Shown one piece after another: positions 23,323-34,184 of a stretch of 64,000 nt of DNA. Made by a program: the position numbers and the translations under genes. The stretch is taken from the NCBI GenBank assembly GCA_016647705.1, contig CM028332.1, forward strand, positions 29,455,300 through 29,519,299, given 5' to 3'. The notes below the pieces were generated by a model. The model was not told the DNA's origin. It saw only the letters and a list, made by a program, of their open reading frames with translations, and searched no databases. Source of the stretch: Eucommia ulmoides (taxonomy: Eukaryota; Streptophyta; Magnoliopsida; Garryales; Eucommiaceae). The first letter of the stretch is position 1. The number at the start of each line of letters is the position of its first letter.

Positions 23323-23970
23323 TACTTAACGAAAATAAAGCAATGAAGACAAAAAAATTACCTTTAAAATTGAACTGTAAGAGACTCTTTTAATGCTTTT
23401 AGAGAGAGAAAAAAAAAAGGACAAGAGATTAAAAATGTTATAACCCCCCTCTCCCCCCCCCCCCCCTCCCCCCCCCCCCCACACACACACATATATATAT
23501 ATATAGTTGCAGTTTCTACCATTTCAGTTTAGTATTCTTTTTTCTTTTTTTTCTTAATGATCTACATGTTTGTTGTGTATATATACACAGCACACAAATC
23601 ATCACCACCCTTTGTGGTGGAGAATTTTGGCAAGGACACTTGTGTCCTTATCATCAATTTTTATTTTATTTTATTTTATATATTTATATATTAACTATTT
23701 AAATCAACTACCCTCTAAAATAAAGGTAGCATTAATTATATCTCAAAATTCTTAAAATTATATTTTAAATAACACAATAGTCCTAAAACTTTTAAAAGTC
23801 ATTTTAAAATTAACATATTAACCCCCAAAGTTTTTAAAACTAAAATTTTAAATACCAAAGTAATACCTATAAAGTTAAGGTAAAAGTTAAATAACACAAT
23901 AGACCCTATTATTTTCTAAATGTTCTAAAATGCGATTTAGAATATGCGAATGCAAAAGTCAAGTCTTACA
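21896..23970 (-). repeat. Tekay LTR B, shared by two internal regions
   Basis: 2075 bp, from TGTCACACCCC at 21896 to GTCAAGTCTTACA at 23970 in plus reading. On the minus strand it starts TGTAAGAC and ends GTGTGACA. It serves as the 5' LTR of internal region 1 (primer site just below 21896) and as the 3' LTR of internal region 2 (purine tract just above 23970). It contains the TATA palindrome at about 23573-23590, a (GT)n tract at 23287-23320, and a C-rich run at about 23446-23480 followed by (AC)n/(AT)n. No host sequence or target duplication lies on either side. Confidence 0.9.
23446..23505. repeat. C-run microsatellite with (AC)n and (AT)n
   Basis: Runs of 8 to 15 C separated by single T bases, followed by (AC)n and (AT)n. 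Only LTR B has this tract; LTRs A and C have short (GT)/(AT) or A-rich sequence at the same place. On the minus strand it forms long G-runs, a potential quadruplex in the LTR. Confidence 0.8.
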
Positions 23971-24029
23971 ATCCTTCCCCCCTAAAAGACATTTTGCCCC
24001 GAAATTTAGTTACCTTAAATGAATAGATG

Positions 24030-26957
24030 TGGATATTTCCTCCTCATTTCCTCTTCTCTTTCCAATATTGCTTCTTCTACTCTGTGACTGTGCCATAGCA
24101 CGTTCACCAACGGAATCGTTTTCGTTCGCAATACTTGATTTTTATGCTTTAGAATCTGTATTGGCTCTTCAACGTATGATAAGTCTTCATTTAATATGAT
24201 TAGCTAAGAAGTCAACACATACGAAGGGTCTTACACTTATTTTCTGAACATCAAAATATGAAAAATATCGTGTAATCTAGACAATTCTAGCGGTAGGGCT
24301 AGTCGATATGTTGTTGTGTTGACCCTTTCTAAAATCTCATATGGCTCAATGTACCTTGAACTTAGTTTTCCGTTCTTCCCATATCGCACTATGCCTTTCC
24401 ACTGAGATATGGATAAAAATACGTAAGCAGCCACCTCAAACTCCAACTCATGTTCACGCTTGTAGGCCTAGCTCACTTATCGACTTTGGGCAATCTTCAG
24501 TCTTTAATGAATAAATTTTACTTTTTCTGTATCATCTGAGCTATATCAAGCATCATTAATTTTTTCTCCCTAACTTCAGTCCAACAGACAAGAGTTTTGC
24601 ATCTGCTACCACGCAACAATTCATACAGTGCCATTTCAATTACCAAATGATAGCAATTTTTATAAGCAAATTTCATTAACGTCAAATGACTGTCCAAGGT
24701 ACCAGAATGTTCTAGAATGCAAACCCTCAACATATCCTCTTGTGTATGAATTGTACACTCTGATTGGTCGTATGTCTAAGGGTGAAAAGAAGTACTGAAT
24801 CTTAATTTGGTACCCAAAGTAGCCTGAAGTCTCAACCCGAATTTCAACATAAATATCGATTCATTATCCAACACTATGGAAACCGGCGCAGCATACAATC
24901 TGATAATCTCGTCAATATACAATTTTGCATATTTGTTTATGGAGTATGTGGTTTTTACATCCATAAAATGAGCAGACTTTGTAAGTCTATCAATAATCAC
25001 CCAAAGAGAATTATGTCCTTTTTTAGTACAGAACAATCCCGAAATAAAATCCATCGTGATATATTCTCACTTCTATTCTGGAATAGGTAAAGGCTGCAAT
25101 AACTTTCCCGGACGTTGGTGCTCGATCTTGACTTGCTGACAGATAAGACACCTGACAATAATTTTTACAATTTCTCGCTTCATTCCATTTCCACTTGTTC
25201 TCACAAATCCTGATATATTTTGGTGCTTCTGGATGCATTGCATACGCTGAGTTGTGCGCTTATTCCAAGATGTCATTTTTCAAATTGACATTATTAGGCA
25301 CACACAATATATTCCCAAACATCAAGGTTTTGTCATTATCTCTGACACGATAGTTAGTTCTCTGATTATTTTTTACTTTATCCCAAATCTTTCCCAATTG
25401 GGCATCTAACTTCTGCGCTTCTATAATATGGTCAATTAGTGTTGGTCTTAAGGTTAAAGTCACAAACAACGATGCAATCAGACCCACTGCCAATTGTACT
25501 CGCAGTGATCTCGGTTCAACATATAGGTTCGTATAAAGGACTTGAAGGTGCGGAACGAAACCTATCGATTTTTTACTTAATGTATCTGTTACAATATTTG
25601 TCTTTCCAGGGTGATAATAGATAGTGCAATCGTAATCCTTGATCAATTCCATCCAATGTCTCTGTCTCAGATTTAGTCTTTTTGGAGTAAACAAATATTT
25701 TAAACTCTAGTGATCAGTGTATATCTTACACATCTCTCCATAAAGATAATGTTTGTAGCGTTTCAAGGCAAACACAATTGTCGGAAGCTCCAAATCATGT
25801 GTTAGGCAGTTATACCTATGAATTTTCAATTGTCGAGATGCATACGCAATCACGTGGCTAAGTTGCATCAATACACAACCTAGGCCCTGGTATGAAACGT
25901 CACTGTATATCACAAAAATCAAAATCACCCCTTCTGTTGGGAGAGAAAATATTGACCTTGATATTAGTCTATTCTTCAGCTCCTGGAAACTCTGTTTACA
26001 TTTTTCAGTCAACTCAAATTTATCTTCCTTACTAGTCAAACGGGTCGATGGGGTAGCTATAAGAGAATATCTTTGTACAAACTGATGATAATATCCTGCC
26101 AATCCTAAGAAGCTTCAAACTTTCGTCATACGTTTTGGCATTTTTCACTGAACAACGACTTCGATTTTCATTGGGTCGACTTGTATACCATCACCTGAGG
26201 TAACGTGTCCCAAAAATACAACTCTATCCAGCCAAAACTCACATTTATTAAACTTTTCATACAATTATTTTTATCTCAAAATCTGTAGCACAATTTTGAG
26301 ATATTTTGCATATGTTCTTTTATTTTGGAGTAAATCAATATATCATCAATAACTACTATGATAAACTAATCTAAATAAGACTGTAAGATCTGATTCATCA
26401 GATCTATAGATGCAGTGAGGCATTCGTCATCCCAAATGGCATAACTTAAAATTTGTAATGTCCTTAACTCGTACAGAACGCCGTCTTCAACTTATCACTA
26501 CTTCTGATTTTCAACTAGTGATATCCTAATCAAAGATCTATTTTAGAAATACCCTAGCCTTCTACAACTGATCGAACAAATTATCAATTCTAGGTAATGG
26601 GTATTTATTACGAATCCTTACCTTGTTCAATTGTCGGTAATCAATACATATCCTCATAGTGTGATCCTTCTTTCCTATAAACAACACTGGAGCTCCCCAC
26701 GGAGAAACACTAGGTTTGATAAACTCATGGTTTAACTGATGTTGCAACTGAATCTTCAATTCCTTCAACTTGGTAGGTGTCATACAATAGGGTAGAATTG
26801 ATATAGAAGATGTACTAGGAATTAATTCGATGGTGAATTCAATTTTCCTATCCACTAGCAACCCCGGTAATTCTTCTGGAAGTATATCAAGATAATCTCT
26901 AACCCCTAGGATATCTGTCATTTGTACCTTATTTTGACTAGTGTCAAGCCCTTGCAT
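24030..26957 (-). pseudogene. Tekay/Del pol, second copy
   Basis: The RT N-terminal part at 26957-26562 is one open frame ([19 protein letters not shown] through [25 protein letters not shown]). The Asp pair VIDDILIYS is near 26320-26350. RNase H at 26102-25560 keeps YSDVSYQGLGCVLMQ, THDLEL and [12 protein letters not shown], so the acidic residues are in place, but ADALSRK reads TDTLSKK. The integrase zinc Cys pair is CLICQQ near 25140, and the core at 25054-24518 has MDFISGL, an altered IVLDNES and QEDMLR. The C-terminal part is at 24446-24237 and the tail ends near 24030. Frames are longer than in copy 1, so this copy decayed more slowly or is younger, but stops still break it. Confidence 0.9.
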
Positions 26958-26989
26958 TAGACTAGGCTCTTAGCCTACTAGTCAGCTAT

Positions 26990-27670
26990 CAAAGCTCGAG
27001 AAAATTGAGATTGAGGGCCAGATCCTCAAGACGTGCCATCTGGTTATTTGCTAGATGACTCAAATATATGCTTCTTTTGTTGTTCACGATTCTAGGCGGC
27101 TTCCTACAAATCTTTGTTTACTAATTTTGTCGTGTTTACAAGTTCAATGTAACCTTTGATCCTTTCGCCAATCAACCTTGAACGTATTTGCAAATCTAGT
27201 CTTTTTTGGAATCTTCTACATCTCGTTTCCTTGGTCTTTACCAGTTCGGGGGCAAATCGAGAGAAGCATCGAATTTAATTTCATATTACAGAACTGCCAT
27301 CTTCCACTACCTTAGTAGTATGAATTCTTCTTCCATCTCGAATTGATAGGATTCAAGAAAATATTTTTCCTTAAATACTACAACAAATTGATCCCATGTG
27401 ATCTTCGAGTCTGAAATTGAAATTAAGCCCTTTTATTTTCTCCTACCAATACTCAGCTTCGCCTTTTAGCTAGAAGGTGGCAAGAGGAACTCGAATGTCA
27501 TCATTAATACCCATCACCTCGAATGCGTACCCTATGCTCCTCAACCAATTCTCACCATCAGCAGGACCCATAGTTCCCATGAAAGTTGGAGGGTCCGTCT
27601 TCTTAAATCTTTTCAAGAGTACAGTTTGAAGATTAACTATTTCGGTTTGGACCCTTTGGCATTCGATCAT
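26990..27670 (-). pseudogene. Tekay/Del gag fragment, second copy
   Basis: From 27670 downward the frame reads KKTDPPTFMGTMGPADGEN and WLRSIGYAFEVMGINDDIRV, the gypsy gag capsid N-terminus. The remaining capsid part to about 27000 aligns with 20870-21460 of copy 1 but is broken by stops. It is then cut by the internal deletion, so no zinc knuckle remains. Upstream, 27671-27828 is a short leader next to the LTR. Confidence 0.8.
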
Positions 27671-27828
27671 CTTTGTCTGTTGCTCTGTCAGTTATGCAAC
27701 AATCTATAATAAATAACTACCACTCACGTGCTGAACCAACCTATCAACACCCTACCTTAATGTTTACTATTGACAAAACAGCTTGACAAGTTTACAAAAC
27801 CTATAATCTAAACTCTTATACCAAAAAC

Positions 27829-27979
27829 TATCATACCCCTCCCCGGGCCCCACGCCCGAGGTTAGGTATGACCTTGAATTAATGTTAGTCAACTAGAAAC
27901 AAACATACATGTACCATGTTATACAACTATTTTTTTTTTTCTAGTATTTATACAACCAAAATTTAGTGATTATACATAT
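27829..27979 (-). repeat. Tekay LTR C, left part
   Basis: It starts TATCATACCCC (TG mutated to TA) and matches 21896 onward of LTR B, including GGGCCCCA and AGGTTAGG. It is interrupted at 27979 by the 4.2-kb element with duplication CATAT and resumes at 32221. Confidence 0.85.
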
Positions 27980-29297
27980 TGTCACCGGGTTAAAATTTCC
28001 AGCACCAATTTTAAACCAAGTGATGGCCTGATCGTTGGCACAATCAGTCAGTCACGGTGAATGTCCTGCGACGCAGTGGAATTATACTGACATGGTTGTA
28101 ACGCACGCACGTCCCTGCAACGTGACACAACGGGAATACACCGAAACACTACCGAAACGCACCCACGCAACGGCACACACACGTTTACGGGAAAACCCAA
28201 CCTTGTATTACATAACTCGGGTTACAAGGAACCAATTACAACACTCAGCCTGCAAATCCGCAGGGATTCCCTCAGCCTCTCAAAAACAGACCATACGTTA
28301 CAATTTATAGGCAAAAAGGGCAGTTGATAGCCCCAACTGCATAGGCAGACTGATGACACCTGTCCCGACATGTGTCAGCACCCTGGGAGTTGGTTTTCCT
28401 GTCTGAAAACCAACCAAAAACCACCAGAAAATGCCCAGAACTGCCCAGAACCGTCTGGTAACCAACAGTCTACCAGCTTACCACAAGCTCAGCATTCTTC
28501 CAGCGTTTTTGCACCGTCCCAGCATCTGCCCGTTGTCGTCTCGTCCTAAAATTAGCCAACGTTCTCTAACGTCTTACCATGCTGCTTGCATGGCCGGAAT
28601 GCATCATTGCACCCAACGACTGCCAACATTTCGTGTGCTATATCCGTACCAGAATGCACAGCCGCCTAACGGTGCGTCATGTTCCTACATGACTCTGCCA
28701 AAAACATAGCGTTGTGCCTACGTTCTATTTTGTTGCATCGTTCTACCCAATGACGTCCCAACGCCGTATGCATTTTTTGCGCTAAAATGCATCGTCGTTC
28801 TCAACAGTCTGTCATGTCGCACACATAACACTGTTTACCACGTATCATTGCACCTTTGTTGCACCATTTTGCCTCGGTACCGCACCGAGGTCTTCCTTTG
28901 GTCCCGTGACTCTCCACGAAAACCCCATTATCAGTAACCTCTGCCAACGCCGCCAACGTGCGTCCACGTTGCCCAACAGCGCACAGTTTTGCCAACGCCT
29001 ATCCAACAGCTTGGTCCAGCACTTCCCCGCTCCTCCAACGCATGTTGCCGTGTCCAAGGCACCGTTTACAACGTAGTGTTGCACCTACGTTGCACCATTT
29101 TACCGAGGTCCCGAACCGAGGTCTTCCACACTGCCCAACACCCGCCGATGTTGTGCAACAACGCTGCTGCCCACCAATAGGCACCAAGTTGGTGCCCTTT
29201 TTGCCAACGAACCCATCCTTACCGCATGAACCATGTTCGGTAGAAAATCGCACCAAGTCGGTGCTGTTTGGTCCTCCAGCATTGTTAAGGTCTAACA
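27980..29297 (-). repeat. 3' LTR of the non-autonomous element
   Basis: Starts TGTCACCGGGTTAAAATT and ends TAAGGTCTAACA. It aligns with 30904-32220 almost throughout. It contains small perfect hairpins such as GGCACCAAGTTGGTGCC (29180-29196) and CCTCGGTACCGCACCGAGG (near 28872-28890), both repeated in the other LTR. Confidence 0.9.
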
Positions 29298-30889
29298 AAC
29301 CACCCCCACTAAAAGAACCCGATGTCCTCGTCGGATCGTGCCCAGCATAATCCACTGGATTTGGCATGCACCGATGCCACCCGTTCTGCCACAGTCTTTT
29401 CATTCTGTCAGTAGTATTTTCACCATTCGTTGCAACCCGTTGCAACATGTTTGTTAACTCGTTTACAACTTGTTTGTCAAATTACGTCTGTCACAGCCTA
29501 CACATCTACCGACAGACTTGAATCGTTTTGTTGCAACTTGTTTGCAACATGTTTATCAATTCGGTCTGCCACAGTCTTCTCAACCTGCCCACAACCATTT
29601 GTTAAAAAGCCTGTCACAGTCTCCTCAATCTGCCCACAGACTTGCACCGTTCTGTTGCAACCCCGTTGTAATATATTTGTTAATTTTGTCTGCCACAGTC
29701 TCCTCGTTCTGCCCGCAGACTCCTACCTGTCCGTTGTAACTTGTTACAACGTGTTTGTAAATTGCGTCTGTCACAGCCTACACAATCTGCCCACAGACTT
29801 GCACCATTCCGTTGCAACTCCCTGCAATGTGTTCATCAATTGCGTCAGCCACAGTCTTCACAATCTGTCAGCCAACTTGACCCATATCCGTTGCACCTCA
29901 CTACAACGTTTTCATCAAATGCGTCAGCCACAGTCTTCACAATCTGTCCGCCGACTTGAGCCATATTTGTTGCACCTCACTACAACGTTTTCATCAAATG
30001 CGTCAGCCAGAGTCTTCACAATCTGCCTGCCGACTTGACCCCTATCTGTTGCACCTCACTGCAATGTTTTCATCAATTGCGTCAGCCACAGTCTTCACAA
30101 TCTGCCCGCCGACTTGACCCCTATCTGTTGTACCTCACTGTAACGTTTTTCCCACAAAAACCCGTCCGTGACCAGACTGACCACCAACCTAATTGCTACC
30201 GCAGCAATCGAATTTGGCATACACCTATGCCGATGATACTACCACAGCCTCCTCATTCTGCAAGCAGTAGTTTTCCACCAGTTCGTTGCAATCCGTTGCA
30301 ACGTGTTAGCCACAAAGCACCATCCATGACCGGAATGTCCACCAGTCTGCTACCGCAGCAAACCCCATATGGAAATCACAATGATAACCAGCCACCGCCG
30401 GTTATTTTTCAGAGTGGTATAGGATGTTTTTGAGAATCCAAATGCCCCAAATCAGGAAACACCGCATACCTGATTTTAGACCACACATGGTTCGAATTGT
30501 TGTCCACTGACAACGTATTTCCAACGTGCACCCAACGACTTGGTCTAACGCTCCGACGTTCTTCAAATGATGTAAGGTGTCCGTTTGCAGATTGGCATTA
30601 CGCAGCCAATTTCAGACCGCTCCTGGTCTGTCCGTTGCGCTCCAGCAACGCAGTGTCAACGTTCGTCCAACGACTTGGTCCAACGCTCCAACGTTTCTCC
30701 GACGAAGTCAGACGCCCGTTTGCAAATCAGCATCACATAGCTGATTTCAGACCGCTCCTGGTCTGCTCGTTGTTGTTTATCAACAACAAAAATATCGACG
30801 AACGCCCAACAGCTTGGTCCAATGCCTTCGCCCGTTCTTCCAACGTTGTTGGTCGTTCGTGCACCGACGCAGAGCCCACTCGTAGCCAT
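29298..30889. repeat. Internal region of the non-autonomous element with a 79-bp tandem array
   Basis: From about 29560 to 30150 the interior is a tandem array with the recurring core GCGTCAGCCACAGTCTTCAC. Anchors at 29842, 29921, 30000 and 30079 are exactly 79 bases apart. Earlier, more diverged units (near 29566, 29610, 29688 and 29764) use GTCTGCCACAGTCTCCTC. The rest of the interior (30150-30889) has scattered repeats of CCAACG and TTGCAAC. No gag, protease or RT motif is present on either strand; a 203-codon plus-strand open frame at 29430-30038 is a product of the repeat. Confidence 0.85.
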
Positions 30890-30901
30890 GCTCTGATACC
30901 A
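30890..30901 (-). other. tRNA-iMet primer-binding site of the non-autonomous element
   Basis: Minus-strand TGGTATCAGAGC, a perfect match to the common plant initiator-Met primer site, two bases from the 5' LTR that ends at 30904. It shows that the element can be primed in trans by an autonomous partner. Confidence 0.95.
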
Positions 30902-30903
30902 AC

Positions 30904-32220
30904 TGTCACCGGGTTAAAATTTTCACCACCAATTTTAAATCAAGTGATGGCCTGATCGTTAGCACAATCAGTCAGCCACGGTGAATGTCCTGCGACGCAG
31001 CGAAATTATACCGACATGGTTGTAATGCACGCACGTCCCTGCAACGTAACACAGCAGGAATACACCAAAACACTACCGAAACGTACCCACGCAATGGCAC
31101 ACACACGTTTACGGGAAAACCCAACCTTGTATTACATAACTCGGGTTACAAGGAACCAATTACAATACTCAGCCTGCAAATCCGCAGGGATTCCCTCAGC
31201 CTCTCAAAAACAGACCATACGTTACAATTTATAGGCAAAAACGGCAGTTGACAGCCCCAACTGCATAGGCAGACAGATGACACCTGTCCCGACATGTGTC
31301 AACACCCTGGGAGTCGGTTTTCCTGTCTGAAAACCAACCAAAAACCACCAGAAAATGCCCAGAACTACCCAGAACAATCTGGTAACCAACAGTCCACCAG
31401 CTTTCCACAAGCTTAGCATCCTTCCAGCGTTTTTGCACCATCCCAGCATCTGCCCGTTGCTGTCTCGTCCGAAAATTAGCCAACGTTCTCTAACGTCTTA
31501 CCATGCCGCCTACATGGCCAGAATGCATCGTTGCACCCAACAACTGCGAACATTCCGTGTGCTATATCCGCACCAGAATGTACCGCCCCTAACGGTGCGT
31601 CATGTTCCTACATGACTCTGCCAAAAACGTAGCGTTGCGCCTATGTTCTGTTTTGTTGCATCGTTCTGCCCAACGACGTCCCAATGCCGTATGTATTTTT
31701 TGCGCCAAAATGCACTGTCATTCCCAACAGTCCGTCATGTCGCACACATGACACTGTGTACCACATATCGTTCCACCTCCGTTGCACCATTTTGCCTCGG
31801 TACCGCACCGAGGTCTTCCTTTGGTCCCATGACTCCCCACGAAAACCCCATTATCAGCAACCTCTGCCAACGCCGCCAACGTGCGTCCACGTTGTCCAAC
31901 AGCGTACCGTTTTGCCAACGCCTACCCAACAGCTTGGTCCAACACCTCCCCGCTCCTCCAACGCATGTTACCGCGTCCAAGGCACCGTTTACATCGTAGT
32001 GTTGCACCTACGTTGTACCATTTTGCCTCGGTCCCGCACCGAGGTCTTCCACACTGCCCAACACCCGCCGGTGTTGTGCAACAACGCTGCTGCCCACCAA
32101 TAGGCACCAAGTTGGTGCCCTTTTTGCCAACGAACCCATCCTCGCCGCATGCACCATGTCCGGTAGCAAATCGCACCAAGTCGGTGCTGTTTAGTCCTCT
32201 AACATTGTTAGGGTCTAACA
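30904..32220 (-). repeat. 5' LTR of the non-autonomous element
   Basis: 1317 bp, TGTCACCGGGTTAAAATT to TAGGGTCTAACA. It is followed by the target duplication CATAT and the resumed Tekay LTR C. Differences from the 3' LTR are scattered substitutions and few indels. Confidence 0.9.
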
Positions 32221-33579
32221 CATATCCACTATTCCGCGATAAAACTATAAAAGTCCAACCTTTCAATACTAACACTTGCCCTAATTCCACCTAAAGCTAA
32301 ACCACTCTCTGACTCTATCTAATGCCAGTAGTGGACCCGTCTCTACATGGAGTACCTGAAATAAAATATTTTATCGGTTTAATGTCTTCATAATATAAAA
32401 ATAATTTATGGATCAAGTACATTTAACAAAATCCACTTTACGAAACAGAACATAACCACAATAATACTTTCCAAAACAAAAGGTTACCACACACTAAGCA
32501 GTATCAAATCCACAAATATCGTTAGGATATAGCAACTAAACATAAATCAACCAATCAAGTAAGTTTTATATAATAAAGTACCAGAAATATGCTTCTTTAC
32601 TAACCATATGATCATTTCACTTCACGAATGGGAATTATAACTGTACTGTAACATGTACAACTGTGCAATCCAAGGTTGTCATCAGTGTTAGGGCCATTCA
32701 ATATCTCTAATAAAATGAGTCAACAGGTGGTATAAATCACCATATCATAATGATAATCATCATCATCAACAACTACAACAGCAACAACAGTATATATATC
32801 AATCACCTACAGGACTTTTCCTCCTGTCAGGTGGTATAAATCACCATATCATAATGATAATCATCATCATCAACAACTACAACAGCAACAACAGTATATA
32901 TATCAATCACCTACAGGACTTTTCCTCCTGTCAGGTCACAACAGAATGTCCTGCAAGGCATGCCCTCCTATTAGTACTAACAATATCCCGCTAGACATAC
33001 CCTCATGTTGGGATCACACTATGGCATAGTAGTATAATAATAAAAATCACTTTCCATATTTAACCATTTACTTGATCCATTTAATGTTACAAAATAATCC
33101 AATTTAATAAATATTTTCCTTTCACAATTTAATGCAAAAATACAATTTGACAATTTATATTGAAGACGGTACACCAACCTCAAAAATTGCGCTACTATTA
33201 GGCTATCATTGAAATATTAGCATAGTCGGCGTCGCCTTTGTACCTAACAACGATAGGGTCTAAACTAAGAATTTATTTAAATAAATCTAATATGCAATGT
33301 GTGACTAAAATACAATTTTTTTCATTCCAAATTTTTCTTAATTATGTAAAATTTATTAAAATTAAACGTTCTATTTTCTCAACCCATTATTAGTTTTATA
33401 ACTAAAATATTATTGTTACATCTACAAAGTTCATTAATTAATAATTTATCGATAAACAAAATTATCAACTAACTATTAAGAATATTACTAGACAATGAAA
33501 TAAGATTTATAATTTTTACTTTAAATTAAATTCTTCACAATTTTAATATTTTCATTTGTTAATATAAATCTATTGTGTG

Positions 33580-33614
<35 letters not shown>

Positions 33615-34184
33615 ATTACTTAACGAAAATAAAACAAAGATGGCATAAAAATTACCTTTACATTGGAACTGCAAGAGAGACTCTTTTAATGTTTAGAGAG
33701 AGATAGAAAACAAGATAAGAGATTAAAAAAAAAGTTAGAACCCATATATATCTATGGTTGTGTTTTCAATCATTTCAATTTTCTTTAATCTACACGTGGG
33801 TTGTGTATATATACACAGCACACAAATCATCACCACACTTTTTGGTGGTGAATTTTGGCAAGGACACTTGTGTCCTTACCATTAATTGTTTATTTTTTTA
33901 TATATTTATATATTAACTATTTACATCAACTATCCTCTAAAATAAAGGAAGTAATAATTATATCTCAAAGTTATTAAAATTATATTTTGAATAACACAAT
34001 AGTCCAATAACTTTTAAAAGTCAATTTAAAATTAATATATTAACCTCCAAAGTTTTAAAAACCTAATTTTTAAATACCCAAGTAATACTTAAAAAGTTGT
34101 AAATAACACAATAGACCCTTTTTTTTTTTTTAAATACTCTAAAATGCGATTAAAAATATGCACATGCAAAAGTCAAGTCTTACA
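32221..34184 (-). repeat. Tekay LTR C, right part
   Basis: It resumes LTR C after the insertion (CATATCCACTATTCC) and matches 22050-23970. It carries the palindrome TTGTGTATATATACACA near 33801 and a (GT)n tract near 33586-33614. It ends GTCAAGTCTTACA at 34184, followed by the purine tract of a third internal region. Confidence 0.9.
32726..32933. repeat. Perfect 104-bp tandem duplication in LTR C
   Basis: The 104-base segment starting GGTGGTATAAATCACC at 32726 is repeated at 32830 without visible change. LTR B has one copy (about 22555-22660). The lack of divergence points to a recent slippage or unequal exchange. Confidence 0.9.

Larger units (their letters stand above)
23971..27828 (-). 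mobile_element. Tekay/Del internal region 2, protease deleted
   Basis: Internal region between LTR B and LTR C, 3.9 kb. Purine tract AGGGGGGAAGGAT lies next to LTR B, and a decayed primer site TGGTATAAGAGTT lies next to LTR C. It is collinear with internal region 1 except for a deletion of about 740 bases that removes the zinc knuckle and protease (junction near 26958). It cannot be autonomous. Confidence 0.9.
27980..32220 (-). mobile_element. Non-autonomous LTR retrotransposon (LARD-like) with internal tandem repeats
   Basis: 4241 bp with TG...CA ends, inserted in Tekay LTR C and bounded by CATAT (27975-27979 and 32221-32225). The LTRs are 27980-29297 and 30904-32220, 1.3 kb each. The minus strand has a perfect TGGTATCAGAGC primer site at 30890-30901 next to the 5' LTR, and a purine tract TTTTAGTGGGGGTGG next to the 3' LTR (about 29300-29316). 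The 1.6-kb interior encodes no gag or pol; it is largely a 79-bp tandem array. The whole element is clearly GC-richer than its AT-rich host LTR. The similar LTRs and intact ends suggest a recent insertion. Open frames in it follow base composition and repeats, and none resembles a known family. Confidence 0.9.

Noticed and set aside
28035-29084. Several 60-150 codon open frames in the LTRs at 28-29 and 31-32 kb
   Set aside because: They occur in LTR sequence, repeat in both LTRs with frame differences, and show no known motif.
29250-29266. GCACCAAGTCGGTGC resembles the last hairpin of a Cas9 guide scaffold
   Set aside because: It is a short perfect stem inside a plant LTR, present in both LTRs. 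There is no repeat-spacer array and no cas gene, so the likeness is chance.
29430-30038. 203-codon plus-strand open frame in the non-autonomous element
   Set aside because: It lies on the strand opposite to the element, follows a 79-bp tandem repeat of low complexity (Cys/Ser/Thr/Pro-rich), and overlaps other open frames. It has no family resemblance.
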